Positions 51,246-59,921 of a stretch of 64,000 nucleotides of DNA are shown piece after piece. How positions within the stretch are numbered: the first letter of the stretch is position 1; every line of letters starts with the position of its first letter. A program made the position numbers and the translations under genes. The notes under the pieces were generated by a model, which was not told the DNA's origin, made no database searches, and saw nothing but the letters and a program-made list of their open reading frames with translations. The DNA is taken from contig NZ_CP040005.1 in NCBI RefSeq assembly GCF_005696555.1, forward strand, positions 620,001 through 684,000, given 5' to 3'. Origin of the DNA: Actinomyces sp. oral taxon 171 str. F0337. GTDB taxonomy: Bacteria; Actinomycetota; Actinomycetes; Actinomycetales; Actinomycetaceae.

Positions 51246-53336
51246 TCAGCCGCGGGTGCGGGCCAGTGCCTGGCGAGCCCGCTCAGCGACGTTCTGCCCG
51301 GTGAAGCCGTACTCCTCGAACAGCGCGGAGCCGGCGGCGGAGGCGCCGTAGTGGTCCAGGGAGACGATCTCACCGGCGTCACCGACGATCTCGCGCCAAC
51401 CCAGGGCGATGCCCGCCTCGACGGCGACCTTGGCGGTGCCGGCCGGCAGCACCTGGTCGCGGTAGGCGGCGTCCTGCTGGGCGAACCACTCCAGGCAGGG
51501 GGCGGAGACCACTCGGGTGGGGGTGCCCTGCTCCTGGAGGATGTCTCGGGCGGCCACGGCAACCTCGACCTCGGAGCCGGTGGCGACCAGGACGACCTCG
51601 GGACTCGTCTGTCGGCCATCTGCTCCGGTGGCTTCGGCCAGGACGTAGGCACCGCGGCGCACGCCCTCGGCCGCAGCGGTGGCGGAGGCACTCACGGTGA
51701 GGTTCTGACGCGACAGGGCGATGCCGGCCGGCTCGTCGTGACGGCGGAGGATCTCGGCCCATGCCGCGGCGGTCTCGTTGGCGTCCCCGGGGCGCACCAC
51801 GGCCAGGCCCGGGATCGCGCGCAGCGCCGCCAGGTGCTCGACGGGCTGGTGGGTGGGGCCGTCCTCGCCGACCCCGATGGAGTCGTGGGACCACACGAAG
51901 ACCGGCCCGATCCCCATGAGTGCCGCCAAGCGCACGGCCGGGCGCATGTAGTCGGAGAACACCATGAAGGTGCCGCCGTAGGGGCGGGTGAGCCCGTCCA
52001 GTGCGATCCCGTTGAGGATCGAGCCCATGGCGTGCTCGCGCACACCGAAGTGGATGGTGCGCCCGAAGGGTCCATCGCCCTCGGACTGCGCCAGGGAGGT
52101 GGGAAGGAAGGAGGGCTCGCCGGCCATGGACGTGTTGTTCGAGCCGGCCAGGTCCGCCGACCCGCCCCACAGCTCGGGCGCTACGCCGGCCAGGGCGGAG
52201 AGCACCTTGCCCGACGCCGCGCGGGTGGCCAGTGACTCACCCACCTCCCAGGTCGGCAGGGTCGCCTCCAGGTCCTCGGGCAGGCGGTGGGCCTCAAGGC
52301 GATCCAGCAGTGCGGCGCCGGCGGGATTGGCCCGCTGCCAGGCCGCGAAGCGCTCGTCCCAGCCCGCTCGTGCGGCCCGGGCGCTCTCGGCGGCCTGCTT
52401 GCGGGCGTGGGAGACGACGTCGTCGGGCAGGATGAAGCTCTGCTCGGGGTCCAGGCCCAGGGCCCGCTTGAGCCCGGTGATCTCCTCGGCCCCGAGCTTG
52501 GCGCCGTGGGAGGAGGCCTGGCCCTGCTTGGTCGGGGAGGGCCAGGCGATGATCGTGTGCAGACGGATCAGCGACGGGCGCGCGCTCTCGGCGCGAGCCG
52601 CCACGACGGCCTCGTGCAGCGCCTCGAGGTTCTCCGCGTAACCGTCGGGACCGGTGCGCCAGTCGACGTCGAGCACCTGCCAGCCGTAGGCCTCGAAACG
52701 GGCCGAGACGTCCTCGGTGAAGGCGATGTCCGTGTTGCCCTCGATGGAGATGTCGTTGTCGTCGTAGATGGCGATGAGGTTGCCCAGCTGCTGGGTGCCG
52801 GCCAGGGAGGCGGCCTCTGAGGTCACGCCCTCCTGCATGCAGCCGTCGCCGAGGATCGTGTAGACGAAGTGGTCGAAGACCGACTCACCCAGTGGGGTGC
52901 TGGCATCCAGCAGCCCGTGCTCGCGGCGCGCCGCCATCGCCAGGCCGACTGCGTTGGCAAAACCCGCTCCCAGCGGGCCCGTGGTGGTCTCCACCCCGGC
53001 GACCTCGCCGAACTCGGGGTGACCCGGCAGACCGGCCGGGGATCGGAAGGCCGTGAAGCCCTCGAGGTCGATGTCGTATCCGGCCAGGAACAGCTGGATG
53101 TACTGGACTAGTGAGGCGTGCCCGATGGACAGGACGAACCGGTCCCGTCCCAGCCAGCCCGGGTCCGCCGGGTCGTGGACCATCTCACGCTGGTAGAGCA
53201 GCCACGCCACCCCCGCCAGGGAGATCGGCGTACCGGGGTGCCCCGACCCGGCCTTCTCCACGGCATCGGCGGCCAGGGCCTTGGACACTGCGATGGTCTG
53301 ACGGTCGAGGTCGGTGAGCAACTGCTCAGCGCTCAT
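51246..53336 (-). CDS. tkt: Transketolase
   Basis: Thiamine-diphosphate enzyme moving two-carbon units between pentose and hexose phosphates. The 696-residue protein has the family start VEKAGSGHPGTPISLAGVAW, the TPP motif GDGCMQEGVTSEAASLA ending at DDNDISIEG, and HDSIGVGEDGPTHQPVEHLA. I chose ATG 53336 (MSAEQLLTDLDRQT) with AAGGAG nine bases upstream; an in-frame ATG at 53489 would overlap the regulator. A TGAAC-N4-GTTCA palindrome lies 139 bases before it, shared with the operon at 54705, so it likely belongs to the same regulon and drains xylulose 5-phosphate. Confidence 0.95.
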   Translation of the reverse strand: MSAEQLLTDLDRQTIAVSKALAADAVEKAGSGHPGTPISLAGVAWLLYQREMVHDPADPGWLGRDRFVLSIGHASLVQYIQLFLAGYDIDLEGFTAFRSPAGLPGHPEFGEVAGVETTTGPLGAGFANAVGLAMAARREHGLLDASTPLGESVFDHFVYTILGDGCMQEGVTSEAASLAGTQQLGNLIAIYDDNDISIEGNTDIAFTEDVSARFEAYGWQVLDVDWRTGPDGYAENLEALHEAVVAARAESARPSLIRLHTIIAWPSPTKQGQASSHGAKLGAEEITGLKRALGLDPEQSFILPDDVVSHARKQAAESARAARAGWDERFAAWQRANPAGAALLDRLEAHRLPEDLEATLPTWEVGESLATRAASGKVLSALAGVAPELWGGSADLAGSNNTSMAGEPSFLPTSLAQSEGDGPFGRTIHFGVREHAMGSILNGIALDGLTRPYGGTFMVFSDYMRPAVRLAALMGIGPVFVWSHDSIGVGEDGPTHQPVEHLAALRAIPGLAVVRPGDANETAAAWAEILRRHDEPAGIALSRQNLTVSASATAAAEGVRRGAYVLAEATGADGRQTSPEVVLVATGSEVEVAVAARDILQEQGTPTRVVSAPCLEWFAQQDAAYRDQVLPAGTAKVAVEAGIALGWREIVGDAGEIVSLDHYGASAAGSALFEEYGFTGQNVAERARQALARTRG

Positions 53337-53474
53337 AACTGAGGACTCCTTGTGCATGAGGGTGCATAGTGCTCGCGGCCGTGGGCGCCGTGACGGTGGT
53401 GCATCGCGGTGCATCTGCGGCCGGGCATCAGGGGTGATCCTTCCCGCTTCCGTGGAGCCGGGCAAGTACACGGA

Positions 53475-53488
53475 TGAACGCGTGTTCA
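53475..53488. promoter_or_regulatory. SorC-type operator before tkt
   Basis: TGAAC-GCGT-GTTCA is a perfect 5-4-5 palindrome 139 bases before the tkt start and past the regulator stop, in the gap between them. Confidence 0.6.
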
Positions 53489-53513
53489 TTCCAACTCGCC
53501 CCCGCGCCCCGCC

Positions 53514-54473
53514 TCATACGCTCTCCAGGAGGGACCGGGCGGTGCCCTCGTCGGTGACGAGGGCGGACAGGTAGCTCCCACGCAGGGTTGCTCGCAGGGC
53601 CCCGACCTTGTCCCGGCCCGCTGCCACGCCGATGACCAGGGGGATCTCGCTGAGCCGGGAGGGGTCCAGGCACAGGGTGCGATTGCACAGGGCCGTACGC
53701 ACGTGGTTGCCCTCGGTGTCCAGGTGGTGTCCGCAGACGTGGGCGACGACGTTCTTGCGGCGGCACTCGCGCATGACGGCGGGTGTCATCCAGCGGCGCA
53801 GGAGCGGGCTGCTCGTCGTCTCCTCGACGGCGCCGACACCGGTGAGCGCCACGTCGCTGCGGGCTGCGAGCTCCAACGTGGTGGCCACCCGCTCCTCGCT
53901 GCGCACCGCGCGGGTGTTCTTCAGGGAGTCGAAGACGAGGGGGACCGGCAGCGATCGGTAGTGGCCGCCCAGGCGCAGGGCCAGGTTACGGCAGATGTCC
54001 GGGCCGTCCTCGAGATGGAAGGACTCCCCGGCCGAGCCCAGCATCGCCACCGCCGTCGACTCGGGCCAGACGCGCTCGGGCAGGTGATGGACGACGGCTC
54101 CCACGGCCCGGCCGTTGGACACGGCGATGACGCTGCGTGGTCCGCAGTGCTCCAGGAGCAGATCGCCGCACACCCGAGCGACCTCGGTGCCCGGGCCGGT
54201 CACGCCGTCGGCGCGGTCCTCGGCGACTCGCGCCTCCTTGAGCCCGAAGGCCTGCGCCAGCTGCTCCTCCAGGGCCATGAGTCGCTCGATGGGGTGGGAC
54301 ACAGTGACGGTGACGACGCCGTGCCGACGGGCCTCGGAGAGCATGCGCGAGACCGTGGGGCGCGAGTACCCCATCTTGCTGGCGATCGTCGCCTGGTCAA
54401 GGTCCTCGTCCCAGTAGAGGTGGGCCACCTCCAGCAGCAGCGAGGCCCGCTCCCGAGTCAGCTGTGCACACAT
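53514..54473 (-). CDS. SorC/DeoR-type regulator (pentose regulon)
   Basis: Transcriptional regulator of 319 residues, a standard length for the SorC family. The N-terminal HTH is HLYWDEDLDQATIASKMGYS with RPTVSRMLSEARRHGVVTV, followed by the sugar-binding domain (VIAVSNGRAVGAVVHHLPER, SDVALTGVGAVEE, NVVAHVCGHHLDTEGN, VIGVAAGRDKVGALRATLRG). The gene is divergent from the operon at 54705 and lies upstream of tkt. A TGAAC-N4-GTGTG variant covers its own start codon, suggesting autoregulation. The effector is probably a pentose or uronate phosphate. Confidence 0.88.
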   Translation of the reverse strand: MCAQLTRERASLLLEVAHLYWDEDLDQATIASKMGYSRPTVSRMLSEARRHGVVTVTVSHPIERLMALEEQLAQAFGLKEARVAEDRADGVTGPGTEVARVCGDLLLEHCGPRSVIAVSNGRAVGAVVHHLPERVWPESTAVAMLGSAGESFHLEDGPDICRNLALRLGGHYRSLPVPLVFDSLKNTRAVRSEERVATTLELAARSDVALTGVGAVEETTSSPLLRRWMTPAVMRECRRKNVVAHVCGHHLDTEGNHVRTALCNRTLCLDPSRLSEIPLVIGVAAGRDKVGALRATLRGSYLSALVTDEGTARSLLESV

Positions 54474-54480
54474 GCGTTCA
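54467..54480 (-). promoter_or_regulatory. SorC-type half-palindrome over regulator start
   Basis: The minus strand reads TGAAC-GCAT-GTGTG, with the ATG of the regulator inside it. The left half matches the operator; the right half is weaker. Confidence 0.35.
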
Positions 54481-54560
54481 TGTTATCTAATCGTGATTAT
54501 CGGATCTCATGTTCTGGCAACGATTCCTTCGGGAGCGGAAAGTCGGTTGCGTCGTCAATC

Positions 54561-54574
54561 TGAACATTCGTTCA
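54561..54574. promoter_or_regulatory. SorC-type operator before the catabolic operon
   Basis: TGAAC-ATTC-GTTCA, a perfect 5-4-5 palindrome in the divergent region, 131 bases before the hydrolase start. Eleven bases, TGAACATTCGT, recur before the epimerase at 60656. Confidence 0.65.
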
Positions 54575-54704
54575 CGACTCGTCTTCGATGTCGGTCCTGC
54601 TCTTCGTAGCGTGACGGATACGGGTGGGCACGGGCCTGCGGCGTTGCGCCGCTGCCGAAGCCCCGCCAGCACGTGACCGAAACCCGTTTGGAGGAGAAGA
54701 ACTC

Positions 54705-55697
54705 ATGGGAATCGTCCGCACTATCCACGGCGACGTCGACCCCGCAAGCCTCGGAGTCGTCAACGCCCACGACCACCTCATCCGCGTCGGTGCGGGAGAG
54801 GTCTATATCGACCCCGACCACCTCCTCATCGATGAGGACAAGGCGGTCCAGGAGGCCACCTCCTTCGTCGATGCCTCCAAGCGCTTCGCAGCGGGCGCCA
54901 CCATCGTCGACATGTGCCCGGCCTCGTCGGGACGCGGCGTACTCACGCTGCGCGACGTCGTCGACCGCGTCCCGGACCTGCAGGTCATCCAGGCCACTGG
55001 CTTCCACCAGCAGAAGGTCTACCTGGAGTGGCGCCAGTCCTGGGTCAACCAGTACACGGTCGCCGAGATCGCCGACCTGCTCATCGCCGACATCGTCGAA
55101 GGCGTCGACGCCAACGACTACATGGGGCCACTCGTCAAGCGCACCGACATCCGGGCCGGCTGCATCAAGTGGGCCACCGCCTACGGCAGGATCACCGACT
55201 GGGAGGTCAAGACCGGCCAGGCCGTGGCCATCGCCTCCAAGGAGACCGGCGCACCCATCAACACCCACGTCACCGCCGGCACCTGCGGCCCCGAGCAGGC
55301 CCGCTTCCTCATCGAGCAGGGCGTCGCCCCGGAGAAGATCGCCATCGGCCACATTCAGCGCAACTGGGACCCGTGGGTCCACGAGCAGATCGTCGCCACT
55401 GGCGCCTACGTCGAGCTCGACGGCACCAACCGCATCAAGTACGTGCCCGACAATGCCCGGGTCGACCTCATCAAGACCCTGGGGGCCAAGGGCTACGGCA
55501 AGCAGATCCTCCTGGGCACCGACTCGGGCAAGGCCTCCTACCAGAAGGCCTACGGGTCGGTCTCCGGCATCGACTACGATCCGGCCGTCTTCTGCCCCCG
55601 CCTCATCAAGGACGAGGGTGTCGACCCCGCCTACGTCCAGGATCTCCTGGTGGGCAACGCCGCCACCTTCTTCGCCTTCGAGCCCCTGGCCGGCTGA
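54705..55697 (+). CDS. Phosphotriesterase-family hydrolase, candidate lactonase
   Basis: Metal-dependent hydrolase of 330 residues in the PTE/amidohydrolase superfamily. The metal ligands are visible: NAHDHL (His22 and His24), a Lys in GCIKWATAYG near 153 that could be carboxylated, His in NTHVTAG near 188, GHIQRN near 214 and Asp in LLGTDSGKAS near 271. GAGGAG stands before the ATG. Many members are lactonases, and here, at the head of an operon of sugar-acid enzymes, opening a lactone (for example of ascorbate or a phosphorylated lactone) is the likely role. Pesticide hydrolysis is not implied. Confidence 0.85.
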   Translation: MGIVRTIHGDVDPASLGVVNAHDHLIRVGAGEVYIDPDHLLIDEDKAVQEATSFVDASKRFAAGATIVDMCPASSGRGVLTLRDVVDRVPDLQVIQATGFHQQKVYLEWRQSWVNQYTVAEIADLLIADIVEGVDANDYMGPLVKRTDIRAGCIKWATAYGRITDWEVKTGQAVAIASKETGAPINTHVTAGTCGPEQARFLIEQGVAPEKIAIGHIQRNWDPWVHEQIVATGAYVELDGTNRIKYVPDNARVDLIKTLGAKGYGKQILLGTDSGKASYQKAYGSVSGIDYDPAVFCPRLIKDEGVDPAYVQDLLVGNAATFFAFEPLAG

Positions 55698-55713
55698 GGG
55701 AGGAGCCATCACC

Positions 55714-56382
55714 ATGACCCGGCAGCCGCCAACCCCCAGACTTCAGATCGCCCTGGACACGCTCGACCTACCCGCTGCGCTCGGCCCCCTCCAGCAGGCC
55801 GCGCCCTATGTCGACGTCATCGAGTGCGGCACCATCCTCGTCCTGTGCGAGGGCTTTCACGCCGTGCGCGCCATCCGGGCCCTCTTCCCGGACAAGCAGA
55901 TCCTCGCCGACGTGCGTATCGCCGAGGCCGGTTCCAAGATCGCCCGCCTGGCCTTCGAGGCCGGTGCGGACCTCGTCTCCTGTGTGGCCGGAGCCTCCAT
56001 GTCCACCATCCGCCAGGTCTGCCAGGTGGCCGACGAGCTCGGCGGCGAGGTCCAGGTCGAGCTGGCCGACGAGTGGTTCGACGCCGAACGGGCCCGCGCC
56101 TGGCGCCAGGCCGGCGTCGAGCACGTCATCGTCAAGCGCTCCCGCGACCGGGAGGCCTCCGGAGACCTGTCCTGGAAGAGCGAGGACATGGACCGGGTCG
56201 ACGAGCTGGCGGCCATGGGGTTCACCGTCACCATCACCGGCAGCCTGAGCCCCGTCGACCTGCCGGCCTTCGCCGGACGCGAGGTCGGCATCGTCATCAC
56301 CGGCCGGGCGATCGTCGCCGCTGGGGAGCCCGCCCACGCGGCCGCCGAGCTGCGCGCCACCCTGGAGGAGGTGTGGACATGA
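55714..56382 (+). CDS. 3-Keto-L-gulonate-6-phosphate decarboxylase-like (variant UlaD)
   Basis: OMP-decarboxylase-superfamily protein of 222 residues. Its sequence follows E. coli UlaD along its length: LQIALDTLDLP, VIECGT (Glu37), ILADVRIAEAG (66-71), VELADEW and VTITGSLSP. UlaD has DxKxxD at the active site; here it is D66-R68-E71, so Lys becomes Arg and the second Asp becomes Glu. The His of UlaD's YHRSRD is Lys141, while the Arg (144) is kept. GGGAGGAG precedes the start. In the family the product is L-xylulose 5-phosphate; the changed residues make the exact chemistry uncertain. It overlaps the next gene. Confidence 0.78.
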   Translation: MTRQPPTPRLQIALDTLDLPAALGPLQQAAPYVDVIECGTILVLCEGFHAVRAIRALFPDKQILADVRIAEAGSKIARLAFEAGADLVSCVAGASMSTIRQVCQVADELGGEVQVELADEWFDAERARAWRQAGVEHVIVKRSRDREASGDLSWKSEDMDRVDELAAMGFTVTITGSLSPVDLPAFAGREVGIVITGRAIVAAGEPAHAAAELRATLEEVWT

Positions 56383-57284
56383 GCGCCGTGGCCGACCTCG
56401 AGGCCGGCATCAGTCTTGGCATCTACGAGAAGGCTCTGCGCAGCGGGCCGCTGGCGGTCTCCGGGAACCGGGTGGATGGCGAGGCCTGGCGGGTCTTCCT
56501 CGACCAGGTGCCCCGAGCCGGTTTCTCCTTCCTCGATCTGTCCATCGACGAGTCCCCCGAGCGGGAGGCCCGCCTGGACTGGGACGCCGGGCAGTGCCGT
56601 ACCGTGCGCCGGGCCGCCGAGGCGGCCGGGACCGATATTGGCGGAGTCTGCCTGTCCGTGCACCGTCGGATCGGGCCCGGATCGGCCGACCCGGCCGTGC
56701 GCCGGCGCGCCCGCGAGGTGATGGCCCGGGGCCTGCAGGTCTGCCACGACCTGGGCGTCCCGGTCATCCAGCTGGCCGGTTACTACTGCTACTACGAGGA
56801 CCCGAATCCCGATGCCGAGCGCTGGTACGCCCAGCTCCTGGCCGACGCCGTCCCGCTGGCCGCGCGCCTGGGCGTCGTCATGGGGATTGAGAACGTCGAC
56901 GGCGACGACGTCACCTCCCTGACCAAGGCGATGGAGTTCGTCGACGCCGTCGACTCACCCTATCTCCAGCTCTACCCCGACCTGGGCAATATCGCCGAGC
57001 AGAGCCTCGACCCGGGAGCCGAGCTCGCCGCCGGAGAAGGCCACATGGTCGCGATGCACGCCAAGGACGTGCGCCCCGGCGAGCCGCGCCGCGTGGAGAT
57101 GGGCACTGGTGTCGTCGACTGGGACCGCTCCTTCGAGCTCCTGGCCGCCCAGGGCTGGAGCGGCCGCCTCATGATCGAGATGTGGAACGACGACGTTCCG
57201 GACTCCTTGAGCCGCTGTGCCGCCGCCCGCGCCTTCATCGAGGAGCGGGCCGCCTCGGCGGGCATCGCCATCGTGGCGCCGTAG
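56379..57284 (+). CDS. ulaE: L-xylulose-5-phosphate 3-epimerase-like (UlaE)
   Basis: Predicted sugar-phosphate 3-epimerase of 301 residues that would turn L-xylulose 5-phosphate into L-ribulose 5-phosphate. The AP-endonuclease-2-like TIM barrel is seen in GISLGIYEKAL, FSFLDLSIDESPEREARLDW, VCLSVHRRIGPGS, VIQLAGYYCYYEDP, GIENVDGDDV with Asp/Glu/His metal ligands, LYPDLGN and LMIEMWND. ATGA overlap with the upstream gene indicates coupling. A 128-base gap then follows before the kinase. Confidence 0.85.
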   Translation: MSAVADLEAGISLGIYEKALRSGPLAVSGNRVDGEAWRVFLDQVPRAGFSFLDLSIDESPEREARLDWDAGQCRTVRRAAEAAGTDIGGVCLSVHRRIGPGSADPAVRRRAREVMARGLQVCHDLGVPVIQLAGYYCYYEDPNPDAERWYAQLLADAVPLAARLGVVMGIENVDGDDVTSLTKAMEFVDAVDSPYLQLYPDLGNIAEQSLDPGAELAAGEGHMVAMHAKDVRPGEPRRVEMGTGVVDWDRSFELLAAQGWSGRLMIEMWNDDVPDSLSRCAAARAFIEERAASAGIAIVAP

Positions 57285-57412
57285 GGACACTCCCGCAACG
57301 AGCGGATCCCATCGTCTCCTGACCGCCTCTCCCTACCGGACCCGCACAACCGCACCCGAACCACCATCCGAACCACGAGCGGCACCGCAGCCGCTGCAGA
57401 GGAGAATCGACA

Positions 57413-58363
57413 ATGAGGTACGACCTGACAACCATTGGCGAGGGACAGATCCGGCTGACCTGCGAGCGCGGGGAGCGCCTGGCCACCGCCCGGTCCCTGC
57501 GCATGACCGCCGCCGGCTCCGAGGCCAACGTCGCCGGGCTCCTGTCCGAGCTCGGCCGCTCGACCGCCTGGACCACCAAGCTGCCCCGCGGTGAGCTGGC
57601 CGACCGCATCGCGCTGGAGTACTCCGCCGTCGGCGTGGACATGAGCCACGTCGTCATGACCGACGAGGGCCGCGTCGCCCTCTACTTCCTCGAGCCGGGC
57701 GAGTTCCCGCTGCCGGGCAAGGTCACCTACGACCGCGAGTACACGCCCTTCCGCAGCATCGTCCCCGAGGAGTTCGACTGGGACGCCCTGCTCGACACCC
57801 GCCTGGTCTTCCTCACCGGGATCACCGCGGCCCTGACCCCCGAGACCGCACGGGTGGTGCGCTACGCCGCTGACGCCGCCCGGGACCGGGGCGTCGACGT
57901 CGCCCTCGACGTCAACTTCCGCTCCCTGCTGTGGGACGGCGAGCAGGCCCGGGCCGTCCTGGAGCCGATCGCCAGGGGAGCCTCGATCCTGTTCTGCTCG
58001 CGAACCGACGCCGGCATCGTCTTCGGTGTCCCGGGCCAGGGTGTGGACGTGTGCCGCAACCTGCGCGAGGAGATCGGCGCCCCCACGGTCGTGTCCACCG
58101 ACGGGCGCGCCGGGACCTACCTGTCCACCGCCTCCGAGGGCGAGCGCGTCTACGAGATCAAGTCCGTCCCCGTCATCGACCGCCCCGGGGCGGGAGACTC
58201 CTTCGTGGCCGGCACCCTGCACGGCTGGCTCGACGGCGACGTGAGCCGCGGCATCGAGATCGGCACCAAGGTCGCATCCCTGGCCTTGACCCACCACGGA
58301 GACCTCACCCACGTGCGCCCCGCCGAGCTGCTCCAGGCGCAGGGCTCCGACATCGTCCGCTGA
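57413..58363 (+). CDS. PfkB-family sugar (acid) kinase
   Basis: Carbohydrate kinase of 316 residues. PfkB signatures are the N-terminal GSEANVAGLLSELGRSTAW and the C-terminal VIDRPGAGDSFVAGTLHGWL, with the catalytic Asp near residue 261. It looks like the 2-keto-3-deoxygluconate kinase branch. In this operon it could supply the phosphorylated substrate for the decarboxylase, replacing the phosphorylation done by the PTS in the E. coli ula system. GAGGAGAAT precedes the ATG. The exact substrate is unknown. Confidence 0.85.
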   Translation: MRYDLTTIGEGQIRLTCERGERLATARSLRMTAAGSEANVAGLLSELGRSTAWTTKLPRGELADRIALEYSAVGVDMSHVVMTDEGRVALYFLEPGEFPLPGKVTYDREYTPFRSIVPEEFDWDALLDTRLVFLTGITAALTPETARVVRYAADAARDRGVDVALDVNFRSLLWDGEQARAVLEPIARGASILFCSRTDAGIVFGVPGQGVDVCRNLREEIGAPTVVSTDGRAGTYLSTASEGERVYEIKSVPVIDRPGAGDSFVAGTLHGWLDGDVSRGIEIGTKVASLALTHHGDLTHVRPAELLQAQGSDIVR

Positions 58364-58443
58364 CCGGCTGCGTGCCGGTTCCACCGTAGATTGGACCGCA
58401 TATGAGTACCGCATCGGGACGCGCGGCACAGGGAGCTGCCGCC

Positions 58444-59784
58444 ATGAGCGCCCTCGAACAGATCGACTCCCGGCCCCTGACGGGTCACCAGCGAAGCATC
58501 ATCGGGCTGGCGATCGTCGCCAACGTCTCAGAGTTCTTCGACATGTTCCTCATCGGCTTCGCCGTCGTCCAGCTCCAGAAGGAGTGGAGCCTGGGCGGCT
58601 TCGAGACCGGCGTCATCCTGGCCTGCTCCGGGCTGGGGACCGTCCTCGGATCGGTCCTGTGGGGCCGCGCCGCCGACCAGATGGGACGTCGACGCACCTT
58701 CTTCTGGTGCGTCCTGCTCTTCACCATCTTCACCCTGGCCTCGGTGTTCACCCCCACCGGATGGTGGATGATGCTCGCCCTCCTGCGGGTGCTGGTCGGC
58801 GTGGGCGTCGGAGGCCTCAACATCGTCTCCATTCCTTACGTCCAGGAGTTCGTCCCCACCAGGCAGCGCGGCCTGCTGGCCGGGCTCGGCTCGGTGTTCA
58901 TCCCGCTGGGGCTCTTCCTGGGGTCCCTGGGACAACGCGCCATGCATGACAACTGGCGCGGCCTCATCGCGCTGGGCGCGATCCCGATCCTCCTGCTGGC
59001 CTGGATCCGGATCGTCCCGGAGTCGCCCCGCTTCCTGCTCTCCCAGGGCCGCGAGCGCGAGGCTCGCGAGTCCATCGCCTGGGCCCTGGAGCTGAGCCCC
59101 GACGCGGTAGGTGCCCTGCCGCCGGTGGAGACCGAGCAGCGCATCGCCTACTCCGAGCTGTTCCGAAGGCACCTCAGGCCTCTGCTCATCGTCTCGATCG
59201 GCTCCTTCTGCTTCATCCTGGGATCCTTCACCGTGCAGTCCTGGGGTCAGACGCTCCTGGAGGTCGGCTTCGACGACATCAACGCCGACACCGTGGGCAC
59301 GCTCTTCATGGGGGTCTCCCTGGTGGACCTCCTCGGGCGTTTGGCCTCGGCCTGGCTCGCCGACCGGATCGGGCGGCGCTGGACGATGTTCTCCTTCGGT
59401 CTCATCGGGGCGGCGGGCGCGGTCATCGTGGCCCTCTCCGCCCACTGGGAGACCTCCTGGATCATCTTCTTCACCGGCATCTGCATCACCATGGGCTTCG
59501 GCGACGGCGCCTTCGGGATCCTCAACGCCTTCGGTGGCGAGCAGTTCCCCAACGACGCCCGGGGCACGGGACTAGGACTGGGCTACGGCATCGGGGCGAT
59601 CGCCAAGATCATCGGCCCGCTGCTCATGGGGGCGATGATCGGCTCGGACAACCTCAAGGAGCTGGCGCACCCGCTGGCGGCCGTCTTCCCGGCCTTCCTC
59701 TTCTTCGCGGCCATGCTGGTCCTGGGCGGGTTCGTCTACCTGCTGGCCCGGGAGACCAAGGGCGAGGTCCTCGAGGACATCTGA
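58444..59784 (+). CDS. MFS transporter, sugar/acid type
   Basis: Major-facilitator protein of 446 residues with about 12 helices. The classic loop GRAADQMGRRRTFFWCV lies after helix 2, and a second one is ADRIGRRWTMF. The start at 58444 (MSALEQIDSRPL) has GGGAG eight bases upstream; an ATG at 58402 gives 14 more residues. It is last in the operon and is the likely importer of the unphosphorylated substrate. This fits a non-PTS pathway in which the kinase acts after uptake. A terminator follows. Confidence 0.85.
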   Translation: MSALEQIDSRPLTGHQRSIIGLAIVANVSEFFDMFLIGFAVVQLQKEWSLGGFETGVILACSGLGTVLGSVLWGRAADQMGRRRTFFWCVLLFTIFTLASVFTPTGWWMMLALLRVLVGVGVGGLNIVSIPYVQEFVPTRQRGLLAGLGSVFIPLGLFLGSLGQRAMHDNWRGLIALGAIPILLLAWIRIVPESPRFLLSQGREREARESIAWALELSPDAVGALPPVETEQRIAYSELFRRHLRPLLIVSIGSFCFILGSFTVQSWGQTLLEVGFDDINADTVGTLFMGVSLVDLLGRLASAWLADRIGRRWTMFSFGLIGAAGAVIVALSAHWETSWIIFFTGICITMGFGDGAFGILNAFGGEQFPNDARGTGLGLGYGIGAIAKIIGPLLMGAMIGSDNLKELAHPLAAVFPAFLFFAAMLVLGGFVYLLARETKGEVLEDI

Positions 59785-59849
59785 GCCGTCCCGGCCTCCG
59801 GCGTCGTTCGGAGGGCTGCCCGCTCCCACTTCTGGGATCGAGCGGAACA

Positions 59850-59863
59850 TGAACATATGTGCG
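59850..59863. promoter_or_regulatory. Operator-like sequence in convergent gap
   Basis: TGAAC-ATAT-GTGCG resembles the weaker operator before the epimerase gene (TGAAC-ATTC-GTGCG) but lies between two convergent genes and overlaps the terminator stem, so a regulatory role is doubtful. Confidence 0.2.
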
Positions 59864-59897
59864 GGGGCCGGAACCCATCTGGTTCCGGCCCCCGCAC
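59859..59897. terminator. Bidirectional hairpin terminator
   Basis: A perfect 17-base stem (59859-59875 and 59881-59897) with loop CATCT between the convergent MFS and epimerase genes. Confidence 0.8.
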
Positions 59898-59921
59898 GCA
59901 TGGGGCGCTTTGCACCGCCGG

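Noticed and set aside
59850..59863. TGAAC-ATAT-GTGCG as a true SorC operator
   Set aside because: It lies between convergent genes with no promoter to control and overlaps a terminator; kept only as a low-confidence site.
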